Of a stretch of DNA of 35,493 nucleotides, positions 17,939 to 25,667 are shown piece after piece. Source of the DNA: Flammeovirga sp. OC4 (lineage in GTDB: Bacteria > Bacteroidota > Bacteroidia > Cytophagales > Flammeovirgaceae). Every line of letters begins with the position of its first letter. Position 1 is the stretch's first letter. The stretch lies in assembly GCF_000812565.1 (NCBI RefSeq), contig NZ_JTAM01000085.1, forward strand, positions 1 through 35,493, written 5' to 3'. The notes beneath the pieces were generated by a model. The model did not search any database, was not told the origin of the DNA, and saw only the letters and a program-made list of their open reading frames with translations. Position numbers and translations under genes: made by a program.

Positions 17939-18796
17939 ATGCAAAAACTTAAGATTGCAATCCAAAAGTCAGGAAGGTTGAGTGATGGTTCACTTAACTT
18001 AATCCGTCAATGCGGAATCAAAATTCCTAGAATGAAGGGAGCTTTAAAAGCTGAAGCTAGTAATTTCCCTCTAGAATTTTTATTCTTAAGAGACGATGAC
18101 ATTCCAGGATACGTCCAAGATGGCGTAGCTGACCTTGGCATTGTCGGTGCCAACGAGGCTGTTGAAAAAGACAAAAACGTTGACACTATCCATCATCTTG
18201 GGTTTTCTAAATGTCGACTTTCAATCGCTATCCCTAAGGAACAAGAATACAATGGTATTCAAGATTTAGACGGTAAAAGCATTGCTACTTCTTACCCTAA
18301 AATCTTAGGAGACTTCTTAACTGAAAAAGGCGTAAAATGTGATATTCATGAGATCTCTGGATCAGTGGAAATCGCTCCAAATATTGGTTTGGCTGATGCT
18401 ATTTGTGACTTAGTAAGTACAGGTAGTACATTAATGCAAAACAACTTGAAAGAAGTAGAAAGCATCTTCAAGTCAGAGGCATTATTGATTGCCACTCCTG
18501 GTCTTTCTGAAGAGAAAAAAGAAATCATTGATCAGTTAATGTTTAGAATTAACGCTTTACAGACTGCTGATAACAATAAATATATTCTTTTGAATGCTCC
18601 AAAGGAAAACTTGGACACTATTCTCAACTTATTACCAGGTATGCGTAGCCCTTCTATTCTTCCATTGGCTGACGAAAGTTTCGTTTCTGTACATACTGTA
18701 ATTGCAGAAGATGATTTCTGGTCAAAAATCGAAGAACTGAAAGCTGCTGGTGCTGAAGGTATTCTTGTTGTTCCAATCGAGAAGATGATTTTATAA
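17939..18796 (+). CDS. hisG: ATP phosphoribosyltransferase, long form
   Basis: HisG catalyses the first step of histidine synthesis, joining ATP and PRPP to phosphoribosyl-ATP in the cytoplasm. The 285-residue length and the C-terminal ACT-like domain (~210-285) mark it as the long, hexameric form that is feedback-inhibited by histidine and does not need HisZ. Visible motifs are KIAIQKSGRL at the N-terminus, GVADLGIVGAN (~60-70) and the PRPP-binding stretch DLVSTGSTLMQNN (~158-170). It is the first gene of a two-gene unit with hisD and has a canonical promoter and structured leader. Confidence 0.96.
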   Translation: MQKLKIAIQKSGRLSDGSLNLIRQCGIKIPRMKGALKAEASNFPLEFLFLRDDDIPGYVQDGVADLGIVGANEAVEKDKNVDTIHHLGFSKCRLSIAIPKEQEYNGIQDLDGKSIATSYPKILGDFLTEKGVKCDIHEISGSVEIAPNIGLADAICDLVSTGSTLMQNNLKEVESIFKSEALLIATPGLSEEKKEIIDQLMFRINALQTADNNKYILLNAPKENLDTILNLLPGMRSPSILPLADESFVSVHTVIAEDDFWSKIEELKAAGAEGILVVPIEKMIL

Positions 18797-18807
18797 AAAT
18801 TACTATT

Positions 18808-18850
18808 GAGGTTATGATGGGTAAAAGCTCATCATAACTTCTTTTTATTC
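18808..18850 (+). terminator. Intercistronic hairpin between hisG and hisD
   Basis: The arms GAGGTTATGATG (18808-18819) and CATCATAACTTC (18830-18841) form a 12-bp stem with one G-U pair and a 10-nt loop, followed by TTTTTATTC. It looks like a partial terminator or a 3'-end stabiliser that would make hisG mRNA more abundant than hisD. Confidence 0.65.
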
Positions 18851-18882
18851 TATCATACTTCTCTTCTAAATGAAGACGAAAT

Positions 18883-20163
18883 ATGAAATTATATAAAAAC
18901 CCCTCAAAAGAAAATTGGTCAGAGCTATTACTTAGACCTGCCATGAGTATTGAGGAAATAGAGAAACAAGTACAGCCCATCCTAAAAGCTGTACAAAATG
19001 AAGGTGACGCTGCTTTAAGAGCTTTTTCTTTACAGTTTGATAGAGCGGATATTGATTCTTTTTTAGTTTCAAAAGAAGAATTTGACGAAGCTGAAACGCT
19101 CGTCGCTCCTGAATTGAAAGAATCTATTTCAATTGCTATTGAAAACATCACAAAGTTTCATGCTGCCCAAAAAACGGAAACTTTGAAAGTGGAGACGATG
19201 AAGGGAATCCAATGCTGGAGAAAAAGCGTTCCTATTCAAAAAGTAGGTCTCTATATCCCAGGTGGAACTGCTCCTTTGTTCTCTACTGTAATTATGATTG
19301 GTGCTCCAGCATTGATTGCAGGTTGTGAAGAAGTATTTTTATGTACTCCTCCTAACTCTAAAGGAAAGATTCATCCTGCTATTTTGTATGCAGCAAATAA
19401 AATTGGTTTAAAGAAAGTATTTAAGGTAGGTGGAGCTCAAGCGATTGCCGCTATGACTTACGGTACTGAAAGTATTCCAAAGGTTTCAAAGATTTTTGGA
19501 CCAGGAAACCAATATGTAACAGCTGCCAAACAACTCGCTACTAAAGAAGGTATTGCTATCGATATGCCTGCCGGACCATCTGAGGTATTGGTTTGGGCAG
19601 ATGATACTGCCAACCCTTCTTTTATCGCAGCCGATTTATTGTCTCAAGCTGAACACGGTACAGATAGCCAAGTAATTTTAGTTTCTACTTCTGAAGATAC
19701 TATACGTAAAACGGAAGAAGAATTAGAAAAACAATTAGCTGTACTGCCTCGTCAGGAGATTGCTAAAAAAGCGTTAGACAACAGTAGAAGTTTCTTGATT
19801 GAAGATGAAGCTACAGCTTTAGAATTGGTCAATGAATATGCAGCAGAACACTTAATCTTATCGTTAAGTAATGCTGAAGAAATTGCTGAAAAGATTGTCA
19901 ATGCAGGTTCTGTATTTGTAGGCCATTATACACCTGAATCTGCAGGTGATTACGCTTCAGGTACAAATCATACACTTCCGACATACGGTTATGCTAAAAA
20001 CTATTCTGGTGTATCTTTAGATAGTTATTATAGAAAGATAACATTCCAGAAAATCGACAAAGATGGTTTAAAAGCGTTAGGACCGCATGTTGAAAGAATG
20101 GCAGCAGCAGAAGAGTTAGATGCTCATAAAAATGCCATTACAGTAAGATTAAATGAATGCTAA
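18883..20163 (+). CDS. hisD: Histidinol dehydrogenase
   Basis: HisD performs the last two oxidations of the pathway, L-histidinol to L-histidine, using two NAD and zinc. The 426-residue protein is normal length. The zinc ligands of the E. coli enzyme have counterparts at Gln255 and His258 (SQAEHGTDSQ), Asp356 (GDYASGTNHT) and His415 (HKNAIT). The catalytic Glu-His pair is Glu322-His323 (AAEHLIL). The block PGGTAPLFSTVIM and GPGNQYVTAAKQ are also family signatures. A strong terminator follows directly, so no further his genes are in this transcript. Confidence 0.97.
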   Translation: MKLYKNPSKENWSELLLRPAMSIEEIEKQVQPILKAVQNEGDAALRAFSLQFDRADIDSFLVSKEEFDEAETLVAPELKESISIAIENITKFHAAQKTETLKVETMKGIQCWRKSVPIQKVGLYIPGGTAPLFSTVIMIGAPALIAGCEEVFLCTPPNSKGKIHPAILYAANKIGLKKVFKVGGAQAIAAMTYGTESIPKVSKIFGPGNQYVTAAKQLATKEGIAIDMPAGPSEVLVWADDTANPSFIAADLLSQAEHGTDSQVILVSTSEDTIRKTEEELEKQLAVLPRQEIAKKALDNSRSFLIEDEATALELVNEYAAEHLILSLSNAEEIAEKIVNAGSVFVGHYTPESAGDYASGTNHTLPTYGYAKNYSGVSLDSYYRKITFQKIDKDGLKALGPHVERMAAAEELDAHKNAITVRLNEC

Positions 20164-20183
20164 TGCATTATTTTAAATACATA

Positions 20184-20218
20184 AAAAAACCTTCTCATTT
20201 TACTTGAGAAGGTTTTTT
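20184..20218. terminator. Bidirectional terminator after hisD
   Basis: The arms AAAAAACCTTCTCA (20184-20197) and TGAGAAGGTTTTTT (20205-20218) form a perfect 14-bp stem with a 7-nt loop and T-runs in both directions. It ends hisGD and the convergent lipoprotein gene. Confidence 0.92.
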
Positions 20219-20231
20219 GTTTTTATGTCTT

Positions 20232-20636
20232 CTAGAAAGTTGATTTAACCTGCGGTCTTAATTTTTCTAACAAAATAATAACTTCCGCTTTATCTTGTAA
20301 AAAGTTATCAACTCTACTGTGTACCAATTTCATTCTTGTATCGATGTCTAAACTATCAAGATCTTCATCATCTCCAATGATATTTTCACCGTCTACATAT
20401 TCTTCATAAAGTAACATGCCATCATAACGGACGATCTTAAAATGAAGAATTGAAGAATTTAAATCATCACCACTTAATTCAGCACTAAAAGTGTCTAGTT
20501 TTAGAGGTTGAGAGTATGTCAATTCATATTGTTTCATATACAGCAGATCCTCGGCAAGCGATTCTTCAATCGCATCCTCTTCACAACTCATAAAGAGCAG
20601 CAAAACTAATCCATATATGATTTTTTTTATTGACAT
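20232..20636 (-). CDS. Small predicted lipoprotein, unknown function
   Basis: The 134-residue protein has a short lipoprotein signal (MSIKKIIYGLVLLLFMSC) with the lipobox LFMSC and an acidic run after the cysteine. The acidic residues right after Cys (EEDAIEES) resemble the surface-export signal described for some Bacteroidota lipoproteins. The rest is acidic with no domain I recognise. A short -7 element, TATCTTTG, lies 27 bp upstream on the minus strand. It stands alone between hisD and a long spacer. Confidence 0.72.
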   Translation of the reverse strand: MSIKKIIYGLVLLLFMSCEEDAIEESLAEDLLYMKQYELTYSQPLKLDTFSAELSGDDLNSSILHFKIVRYDGMLLYEEYVDGENIIGDDEDLDSLDIDTRMKLVHSRVDNFLQDKAEVIILLEKLRPQVKSTF

Positions 20637-20662
20637 CTAATATTTATTCATTCAACACTTAA

Positions 20663-20670
20663 CAAAGATA
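20663..20670 (-). promoter_or_regulatory. -7 element (TATCTTTG) for the lipoprotein gene
   Basis: Read on the minus strand, TATCTTTG matches TAnnTTTG exactly and lies 27 bp before the start codon. No clear TTG is seen at -33, so this is a probable but incomplete promoter. Confidence 0.5.
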
Positions 20671-21280
20671 GGACTTTTTTACGTTTAATTTTAACTATTT
20701 TTCATATTTTGTTAAAGGCCTCTAAATATCAATGTTAATTAATGTAAATACTACCATTAAAAGATTAATAAAATGAACTTTTTCAAAAAACCTCACAATA
20801 ACAGACAGTGGAATGTTTAAAAATGTACGAAAGGAATGAAAAAAAATGTCGTACATAGTTTAAAATTCTTTAATATTCATTTTGTTACTTTTCTAAAAGT
20901 ATTTTTTCACCACCATAAAAAAGTATCAAAAATAGGTACTTTTGTTCCCTTTCAAGCTTTTTTTTACGGGTAAAATTCATTAAATCCTATTGTTTATTCG
21001 AAATTCAATACTTGAATTATACAACTCAAAAAAAATGCTGTTAACTATCAAAATTGGCTTATAATATATCATTAGAACCTCTATCATCCCCATTAAAGAA
21101 TTATATCATTAATTGACATTTATGAGTAGAAAGTAATATTACCGTAAAAATTACATTTGTTAAACAACATTTTAACTTGATTTTTAAAACTGTGATATCA
21201 ACATAGTACAAAAGTGACAACTTCATTTTCATCAAGTTTAAATCATAATTTACATTCGAAATAATCTGAATAAGAGAGGT
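20671..21280. other. AT-rich spacer upstream of the sulfatase relic
   Basis: There is no coding signal. An interrupted inverted repeat, ATGTACGA (20823-20830) and TCGTACAT (20849-20856), with an 18-nt gap, is the only distinctive structure and could be an operator. The right end carries a purine-rich AGAGAGGT just before the relic's ATG. Confidence 0.5.
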
Positions 21281-21461
21281 ATGAAGAGCTTAATTTTTAA
21301 TTCATTATTTTTTCTTAGTCTTTTACTCTTCAACATCAACGTGGAGGCTAAAAAAAAACTAAACCTAATGTAATTTTTATTCTGGTGGATGACTTAGGAT
21401 ATATATATACAGTAAAAAAACAGAGGAGAAATTCTTTGAAGAGCAATCTAAATCAAAATGA
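21281..21461 (+). pseudogene. Decayed sulfatase gene, N-terminus and possible C-terminal tail only
   Basis: An ATG at 21281, preceded by AGAGAGGT, opens a good signal peptide (MKSLIFNSLFFLSLLLF...VEA). A run of nine A then breaks the frame. In the next frame 21361-21402 encodes KPNVIFILVDDLGY, the classic N-terminal metal-binding motif of type I sulfatases. The sequence then collapses; another frame reads KKTEEKFFEEQSKSK and stops at 21461, plausibly the original C-terminus. A normal sulfatase is 450-600 residues, so at least 85 percent is gone, including the Cys/Ser formylglycine site. It looks like an internal deletion plus frameshift. Confidence 0.78.
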
Positions 21462-21477
21462 TATGCTATATCATTTT
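21455..21477 (+). repeat. Perfect hairpin at the end of the sulfatase relic
   Basis: AAAATGATAT (21455-21464) and ATATCATTTT (21468-21477) form a perfect 10-bp stem with a 3-nt loop overlapping the relic's last stop codon. It may be a leftover 3'-end structure. Confidence 0.5.
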
Positions 21478-21524
21478 GAATCATCATCGATTTCAATAAT
21501 AACTCCATGAGGTTAAATATAAAA

Positions 21525-21560
21525 AAACAGTCTAACTACATCATAGTTAGACTGTTTACT
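21525..21560. terminator. Terminator hairpin downstream of the sulfatase relic
   Basis: The arms AAACAGTCTAACTA (21525-21538) and TAGTTAGACTGTTT (21544-21557) form a perfect 14-bp stem with a 5-nt loop. An A-run on the left gives a strong U-tract on the minus strand; the right side is weaker. It is likely the preserved terminator of the lost sulfatase gene. Confidence 0.8.
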
Positions 21561-21706
21561 CTCTTTGTACTTATCTATATATTTATGTCTAAATCTCAAT
21601 TACATAACATACTCAGGTCATCTTAAGTTCCATAAATTGAAAAATGAGATTATTTTAAGACAAATCTTTTATCAACAAATAGATCTATTCCCTGCATTAT
21701 TAGTAA

Positions 21707-21741
21707 TAAAAAAGCTCTCAATAGCATAAACCATTGAAAGC
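21707..21741 (-). terminator. Terminator of the small secreted protein gene
   Basis: On the minus strand GCTTTCAAT pairs with ATTGAGAGC (plus positions 21714-21722 and 21733-21741, one G-U pair) and is followed by TTTTTTATT. It sits about 25 bp after the stop codon of the gene at 21767. Confidence 0.75.
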
Positions 21742-21766
21742 CTTCCTTAGAACCCACAAACTTTTT

Positions 21767-22243
21767 CTAAAAATCAATTGCAGCTGAATCTCTTAAATAT
21801 AATAAATGAGTTTGAGCTAATGAGGTGTCACTAATTTGAAACTCAAAAATGAATTGAGGTGAACTTGACATCGCACTATCGGAATCTCTATAATCTCGTT
21901 TACGTAAAGAATAAATCACATTGTTCACTTGACAATAATAAGCATCTCTCATACCACTAAACTTCAACTTGATATCATAATGGTTTTCAATGTTCTTTTT
22001 CAAATCATAAAATTCACTTGATTTAATATATAATTTACTCGTGAAAATTGCCGAATAAATAATATCATTCTGATTTTTAAACACTGTAATTTCACCACGG
22101 TGCCCACCTAAACTTGTAATTGTTTCAACCGAATGACTATATCGTTCTCCAAGTGAAATACCTTTAATTGATTGTGCATTAATTGTAAAACTTGTTACCA
22201 TGAAGGTAAACAACAGCATAATTTGTAGTTTTAGCTTTCTCAT
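21767..22243 (-). CDS. Small secreted protein, unknown function
   Basis: The 158-residue protein has a clear signal peptide (about 1-24, ending INAQ) and no lipobox. The mature part, about 134 residues, is a mix of beta-like and helical segments: SIKGISLGERYSHSVETITSLGG, then a Tyr-rich middle with one Cys, then FIFEFQISDTSLAQTHLLYLRDSA. The start resembles proteins in which a short motif around KGI.LG compares expected and stored values, but I cannot assign a family. It is monocistronic with its own terminator. The predicted location is the periplasm. Confidence 0.65.
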   Translation of the reverse strand: MRKLKLQIMLLFTFMVTSFTINAQSIKGISLGERYSHSVETITSLGGHRGEITVFKNQNDIIYSAIFTSKLYIKSSEFYDLKKNIENHYDIKLKFSGMRDAYYCQVNNVIYSLRKRDYRDSDSAMSSSPQFIFEFQISDTSLAQTHLLYLRDSAAIDF

Positions 22244-22626
22244 TTTTAAGTTGGTTTATATCTCTATTTCTCTGCGATTGGCAAACAGAATAACGTTTCA
22301 TTATCCTTCATGTTTACCTTGTTGTGATTTCAGATTTGATGAATAAAATCGTATCAAACTACAACTTGTTATGCTTGATATTTTGTAGCTACACCTAAAT
22401 CACAAGAATAGAAAGATTGATAATTGGTTTATATTAATTGTTTGCAAACTAACAAAAAGTAAGGATTGATGCTCTTAACAATTCATAAACAGTTATAATA
22501 AGCACTTATAACATGATCTTACCGTTTACGGGATATGCTCTAAGTTAGTACTAGACAATAGTTAAGGTTATGAGAAATAAAGTAATAGACAAACTAGCTA
22601 TCAATTCATTATCTAAAAAAAGGAAT

Positions 22627-22655
22627 ATGGAAAAACCCCACCTAATTCATAGGCA
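22627..22655 (-). terminator. Orphan minus-strand terminator-like hairpin
   Basis: On the minus strand, ACCC-TG-CCTA and TAGG-TG-GGGT pair around a short loop with a 2x2 internal mismatch, followed by TTTTTCC. No intact minus-strand gene ends here. Confidence 0.45.
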
Positions 22656-22996
22656 GGGTATCTACAATCAAAACAGTAAATAATCAAATCTTGAAGCAAG
22701 GTTAGTTATTTCATAAACTTAATAATACATCATTTACAACGATCTCATATATCAATTTCTTGGTACGGATACTTCATCCGCACCTTGTAAGACAGTAGTT
22801 GGGTTATAGTAAATATCTTATTCATTTGGTTTTGTATTTATCTAGGTTACACAATACTAAACGCAACTTGATCACATTACGATTTCCTTGAAAAGACCAA
22901 AAATTACCTTAATAGTCTATATTGCTTTGAATGAAGTATTTGTTGTACTTTTCTAATGATATAGTCACTGAACAAGTACTTCTTTACAAAAAGTTT

Positions 22997-23005
22997 TATC
23001 TTTAA
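22997..23005 (+). promoter_or_regulatory. Probable -7 element for the first paralogue
   Basis: TATCTTTAA lies 83 bp before the 23088 start and differs from TAnnTTTG only in the last base. The same 9-mer lies 81 bp before the matching start of the second paralogue (23580-23588), which suggests the promoter was duplicated with the gene. Confidence 0.45.
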
Positions 23006-23087
23006 TTAGTCCTCAAGAAGAACAAAACTTGTTATTCATGTTTTTCACAAGGGCCGTACAAAAATTAAATATTACCGATTAAAAAGA

Positions 23088-23498
23088 ATGGAATACGAGC
23101 TAGTTTATAAGAGTGAGTATATCACTAATTTTTGGAATGCTCCTAATAAAATTCTTAGAACAATCTGGACTACACCTATCAGTATGCCAGAAGAAGAATA
23201 TAGACAGGAGGTTTTATCACATTTAGAAATTACAGAAAAGTTTGGCCCTCAAGGAATGCTAGTAGATACTAAAAATGCCTACTATAATGTAATGCCTGAA
23301 ACTCAAGATTGGATCAATCAAAAATTTGTTGGTTTGGTCGCTGAAATAGGGCTTCAAAAAATGGCTTGGATTGTTTCTGAAGATTTCTTCGCACAAATTT
23401 CTTTTGATCAGTTTATTGACGACGCCACTGATCAACAAGCTTTAAAAATTCAATATTTCACTACAGAAGATGAGGCCCTAGAGTGGCTGATACAATAA
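23088..23498 (+). CDS. SpoIIAA/STAS-like small cytoplasmic protein, paralogue 1
   Basis: The 136-residue protein has no signal peptide or membrane segment. It has a mixed alpha/beta pattern with a hydrophobic strand GMLVDT, a PETQDWIN helix start, KMAWIVSEDFFAQ, and a C-terminal EALEWL. The last motif and overall layout recall SpoIIAA-like/STAS-type domains common in Bacteroidota, but the match is by eye only. A 23-residue block (91-113, starting KMAWIV and ending IDDA) is identical in the next gene. It is followed by its own terminator, so the two copies are expressed separately. Function is unknown; a regulatory or anti-anti-sigma-like role is only a guess. Confidence 0.7.
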   Translation: MEYELVYKSEYITNFWNAPNKILRTIWTTPISMPEEEYRQEVLSHLEITEKFGPQGMLVDTKNAYYNVMPETQDWINQKFVGLVAEIGLQKMAWIVSEDFFAQISFDQFIDDATDQQALKIQYFTTEDEALEWLIQ

Positions 23499-23533
23499 CT
23501 ATTCGATCCATATCAATAAAAAATCTTAATTAT

Positions 23534-23558
23534 AGAGGAGTTCTACTCCTCTTTTTTT
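23534..23558 (+). terminator. Terminator between the two paralogues
   Basis: AGAGGAGT (23534-23541) and ACTCCTCT (23545-23552) form a perfect 8-bp stem with a 3-nt loop and are followed by seven T. It separates the two tandem genes. Confidence 0.88.
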
Positions 23559-23579
23559 ATATGTACTAAAAACTCTTTC

Positions 23580-23588
23580 TATCTTTAA
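23580..23588 (+). promoter_or_regulatory. Probable -7 element for the second paralogue
   Basis: TATCTTTAA repeats the element before the first paralogue at nearly the same distance from the aligned start codon. GTACT and an A-run lie upstream in both copies. Confidence 0.4.
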
Positions 23589-23659
23589 CCTCCGTATAGT
23601 AAAGCACAATACTTCCATGCTACTGAAGAAAATTTTTTAAAAGTGAGGTATTGATAAGA

Positions 23660-24085
23660 ATGAAAGAAATGAAATTTAAAGAAGTTCAAAAAAGTGACTA
23701 TATCTCAAACTTTTGGGATGAAGAAAGTCGAGTTTTAAAAACAATATGGAACACCCCTATCGACATGTCAGAGGAAGTTTACAGAGAAGTAATCCTCTCT
23801 CAGATAGCACTAACAATAAAATATGCACCTAATAACATTTTAGTAAATACCGAAAATGCTCATTACCATATTTTACCTGAAACTCAAAAATGGATCAATG
23901 AAAAGTTTGAATTAATGATGACTCAAGTCAAAATAGAAAAGATGGCATGGATTGTATCGGAAGACTTCTTTGCTCAAATTTCTTTTGATCAATTTATTGA
24001 TGATGCTAACCATAATGAATCATTTTTAATTCAACACTACACTTCAGATAAAGATGCTTTAGAATGGCTATTACAGAAGGGTTGA
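23660..24085 (+). CDS. SpoIIAA/STAS-like small cytoplasmic protein, paralogue 2
   Basis: This is a tandem paralogue of the 23088 gene, with the same layout and the same identical 23-residue block and C-terminal DALEWL. Two starts are possible. ATG 23660 (141 residues) has GAGG at a workable distance. ATG 23669 (138 residues) aligns exactly with the start of paralogue 1. An in-frame TTG at 23651 is less likely. Across the identical protein block the DNA differs at many third positions, so the block is held by selection, not by recent copying. Elsewhere the two proteins have diverged clearly, suggesting that one conserved surface keeps a shared partner while the rest has specialised. Confidence 0.7.
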   Translation: MKEMKFKEVQKSDYISNFWDEESRVLKTIWNTPIDMSEEVYREVILSQIALTIKYAPNNILVNTENAHYHILPETQKWINEKFELMMTQVKIEKMAWIVSEDFFAQISFDQFIDDANHNESFLIQHYTSDKDALEWLLQKG

Positions 24086-24346
24086 TTCACTACTAATTAC
24101 ACAAGTATTTTCATTTTCCAACCAACCTCATTAATAACGGGTGAACAAAGTCACTTAAAACCACATCCAAGTCAGCAAAAGTGTACTTAAAGTACAAAAT
24201 ATTGTATTATTTTAATATGTAATTACAATTATTTGGTGTTATTTCAACGCTTTTAATGTAAATAGTGATGACGATCACCAAAAAAATAAATATAAATATC
24301 AATAATTGCAGTAATACAAATTTTTTTAATTTTCATACTTCTATTT

Positions 24347-25051
24347 ATGACTAAATTCAATTACACTCTATTATTTGTTTTAGTATCAATAAATGTATTC
24401 TCTCAAGAGCAAACCTACGATGTATCCTTTTTAAAAAATGTAAAATTTCCAAACGTAATTAATATTGAGAACGAAAATCTAAAACTAAACGGACATGGTA
24501 TGCATTCAGAAGGAGTCTTTAAGCTTTTTGTATGTGGTTTATATGTCTATGAAAGGACCGATGATCCTATTAAGATTATTTATGATGATCATGCTAAAAT
24601 GATCGAATTGGTCATTACTTCAAATCAATTTCAATCAGATAAAACAATTGAGGAAGTCAACAGAACACATGATGAAAATATGAAATTAATGAAGTCTGGA
24701 GAATTAGGTGACGTGGTCAATAATATCAAAAAATATGATGGTATTATACCCCATAAAATGATTTCTGTAGACCAAAGTTTCAGAACATTAATAACTGAAG
24801 CCAACATAGGAGAAGTAGACGAAATTGGAGGAGAAATTGATGCTTTTTTGAGTATTTTTAGAGATGAAATAAAAATAGGAGATCATTTTAGATTTACTTT
24901 TCACCATGATAAATTATATTTATCAAAAAATAATGAGGATAAGGCATTAATTCACGGTAAAGAATTTCAAAAATGTCTGATCAATATCTTTATTGGGAAC
25001 ATGGCTTTTAATCAGTCACTGAAAAAAGATCTACTTTCTAAAGATTTATAA
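24347..25051 (+). CDS. Secreted chalcone isomerase-like family protein
   Basis: The 234-residue protein has a signal peptide (about 1-20, ending VFSQ). The body fits the chalcone isomerase-like fold seen in many Gram-negative bacteria: LKLNGHGMHSEGVFKLFVCGLYVYE near the start, a central helix-rich region, then FRDEIKIGDHFRFTFHHDKLYLSKNN and GKEFQKCLINIFIGNMAFNQSLKKDLL. Bacterial members are not known to act on flavonoids; the fold is also used for fatty-acid binding. A periplasmic lipid-related role is an inference. It is monocistronic with a strong terminator. Confidence 0.8.
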   Translation: MTKFNYTLLFVLVSINVFSQEQTYDVSFLKNVKFPNVINIENENLKLNGHGMHSEGVFKLFVCGLYVYERTDDPIKIIYDDHAKMIELVITSNQFQSDKTIEEVNRTHDENMKLMKSGELGDVVNNIKKYDGIIPHKMISVDQSFRTLITEANIGEVDEIGGEIDAFLSIFRDEIKIGDHFRFTFHHDKLYLSKNNEDKALIHGKEFQKCLINIFIGNMAFNQSLKKDLLSKDL

Positions 25052-25070
25052 AATATTTTATCAGTAGTAT

Positions 25071-25110
25071 AAGCCGTTGCATTTTTAGGAATCAACGGCT
25101 TTTTTATTTT
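25071..25110 (+). terminator. Terminator of the chalcone isomerase-like gene
   Basis: AAGCCGTTG (25071-25079) and CAACGGCTT (25093-25101) pair perfectly around a 13-nt loop and are followed by a T-rich run. Confidence 0.92.
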
Positions 25111-25243
25111 TACAAATACTTAGTTGTTAACTAAATTATCGACTGAAATCAGGAAATTTCAAATGATCTGTTGGACACGAATGTCGCGAATACTTAACAT
25201 TCGCCCATTGGAATCACAACTCTTTTTGTTTGGTAGTTCGAAA

Positions 25244-25447
25244 CTCGGCCTTGAAGGGAAAAGCGTGAAGAATTTCATGGAGTGAGTCGTTAAAAATGAT
25301 TTTCTTGTTTGAGCTTTAGCGAGTTTAAAATCATTTAGGCGAAAAAAATGAAATTTAGCTTTTGACTACTATACCTTGACTTTTTTGCTTCGTTTTCGTG
25401 TTAAGACAAAAATGAAGAAGGAGAAAGTTTGAAAGTAGATCCTATAA
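25244..25447 (+). repeat. Dispersed intergenic repeat, copy B
   Basis: This 204-bp element aligns with copy A at 6841-7060 in the same orientation. The hairpin CTTCGTTTT / AAAATGAAG is kept, with a different loop and altered stem bases. The middle of the element differs most; the two ends are best conserved. It lies between a terminated gene and the efflux operon. Confidence 0.85.
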
Positions 25448-25474
25448 CATCTTATTGAAAGTTAAAGAAAAAAC

Positions 25475-25532
25475 AGGCTCAAAAAATAATAATATATAGA
25501 TGTTATTAGACAAAAAGGTTGTATTTGAGCCT
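25475..25532. repeat. Long nested inverted repeat before the efflux operon
   Basis: AGGCTCAAA (25475-25483) pairs with TTTGAGCCT (25524-25532); inside, TAATAA can pair with TTATTA. A U-tract follows only on the minus strand, where no gene ends. It may be a repeat remnant or a terminator from an earlier arrangement. Confidence 0.5.
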
Positions 25533-25583
25533 ACAAAAACAAAAGACTACTATTTCAGTTTTTCAATGTGTATATTCTAACTA

Positions 25584-25622
25584 ATTAGAGATCTATTCTC
25601 TGATTCAAATTGCGAAGCAATT
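25584..25622 (+). promoter_or_regulatory. Operator-like inverted repeats upstream of the efflux operon
   Basis: ATTAGAG-N7-CTCTGAT (25584-25604, one mismatch) and the perfect AATTGC-GAA-GCAATT (25608-25622) lie 45-85 bp before the adaptor start. Efflux operons are often under local repressors, but no regulator gene is adjacent, so this is tentative. Confidence 0.3.
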
Positions 25623-25667
25623 ATACCAAAAACGTATTAACTCCAAAAACAACTCTATCTTTTAACC

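Larger units (their letters stand above)
22244..23087. other. Long divergent spacer with a possible minus-strand relic
   Basis: No intact gene is visible. A minus-strand terminator-like hairpin (22629-22655) has no gene to end. Upstream of it on the same strand (22752-22818) one frame reads DIYYNPTTVLQGADEVSVPRN and stops, which looks like a gene tail. The last 100 bp carry the likely promoter for the 23088 gene, with TATCTTTAA at 22997-23005. Confidence 0.45.
25111..25667. other. Spacer with the repeat copy and possible efflux operon control region
   Basis: No gene is visible. It holds copy B of the dispersed repeat (25244-25447) and a long inverted repeat (25475-25532). It also has an imperfect operator-like repeat, ATTAGAG / CTCTGAT (25584-25604), and a perfect short hairpin AATTGC-GAA-GCAATT (25608-25622), all upstream of the efflux adaptor gene. 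Confidence 0.5.

Noticed and set aside
18654-19151. 165-codon minus-strand frame across the hisG-hisD junction
   Set aside because: It lies antisense to two well-identified enzymes and spans their spacer; a shadow frame.
23651-23659. TTG start for the second small paralogue
   Set aside because: Alignment with the first paralogue supports ATG 23669, and ATG 23660 has the better ribosome-site spacing; the TTG adds three residues with no counterpart.
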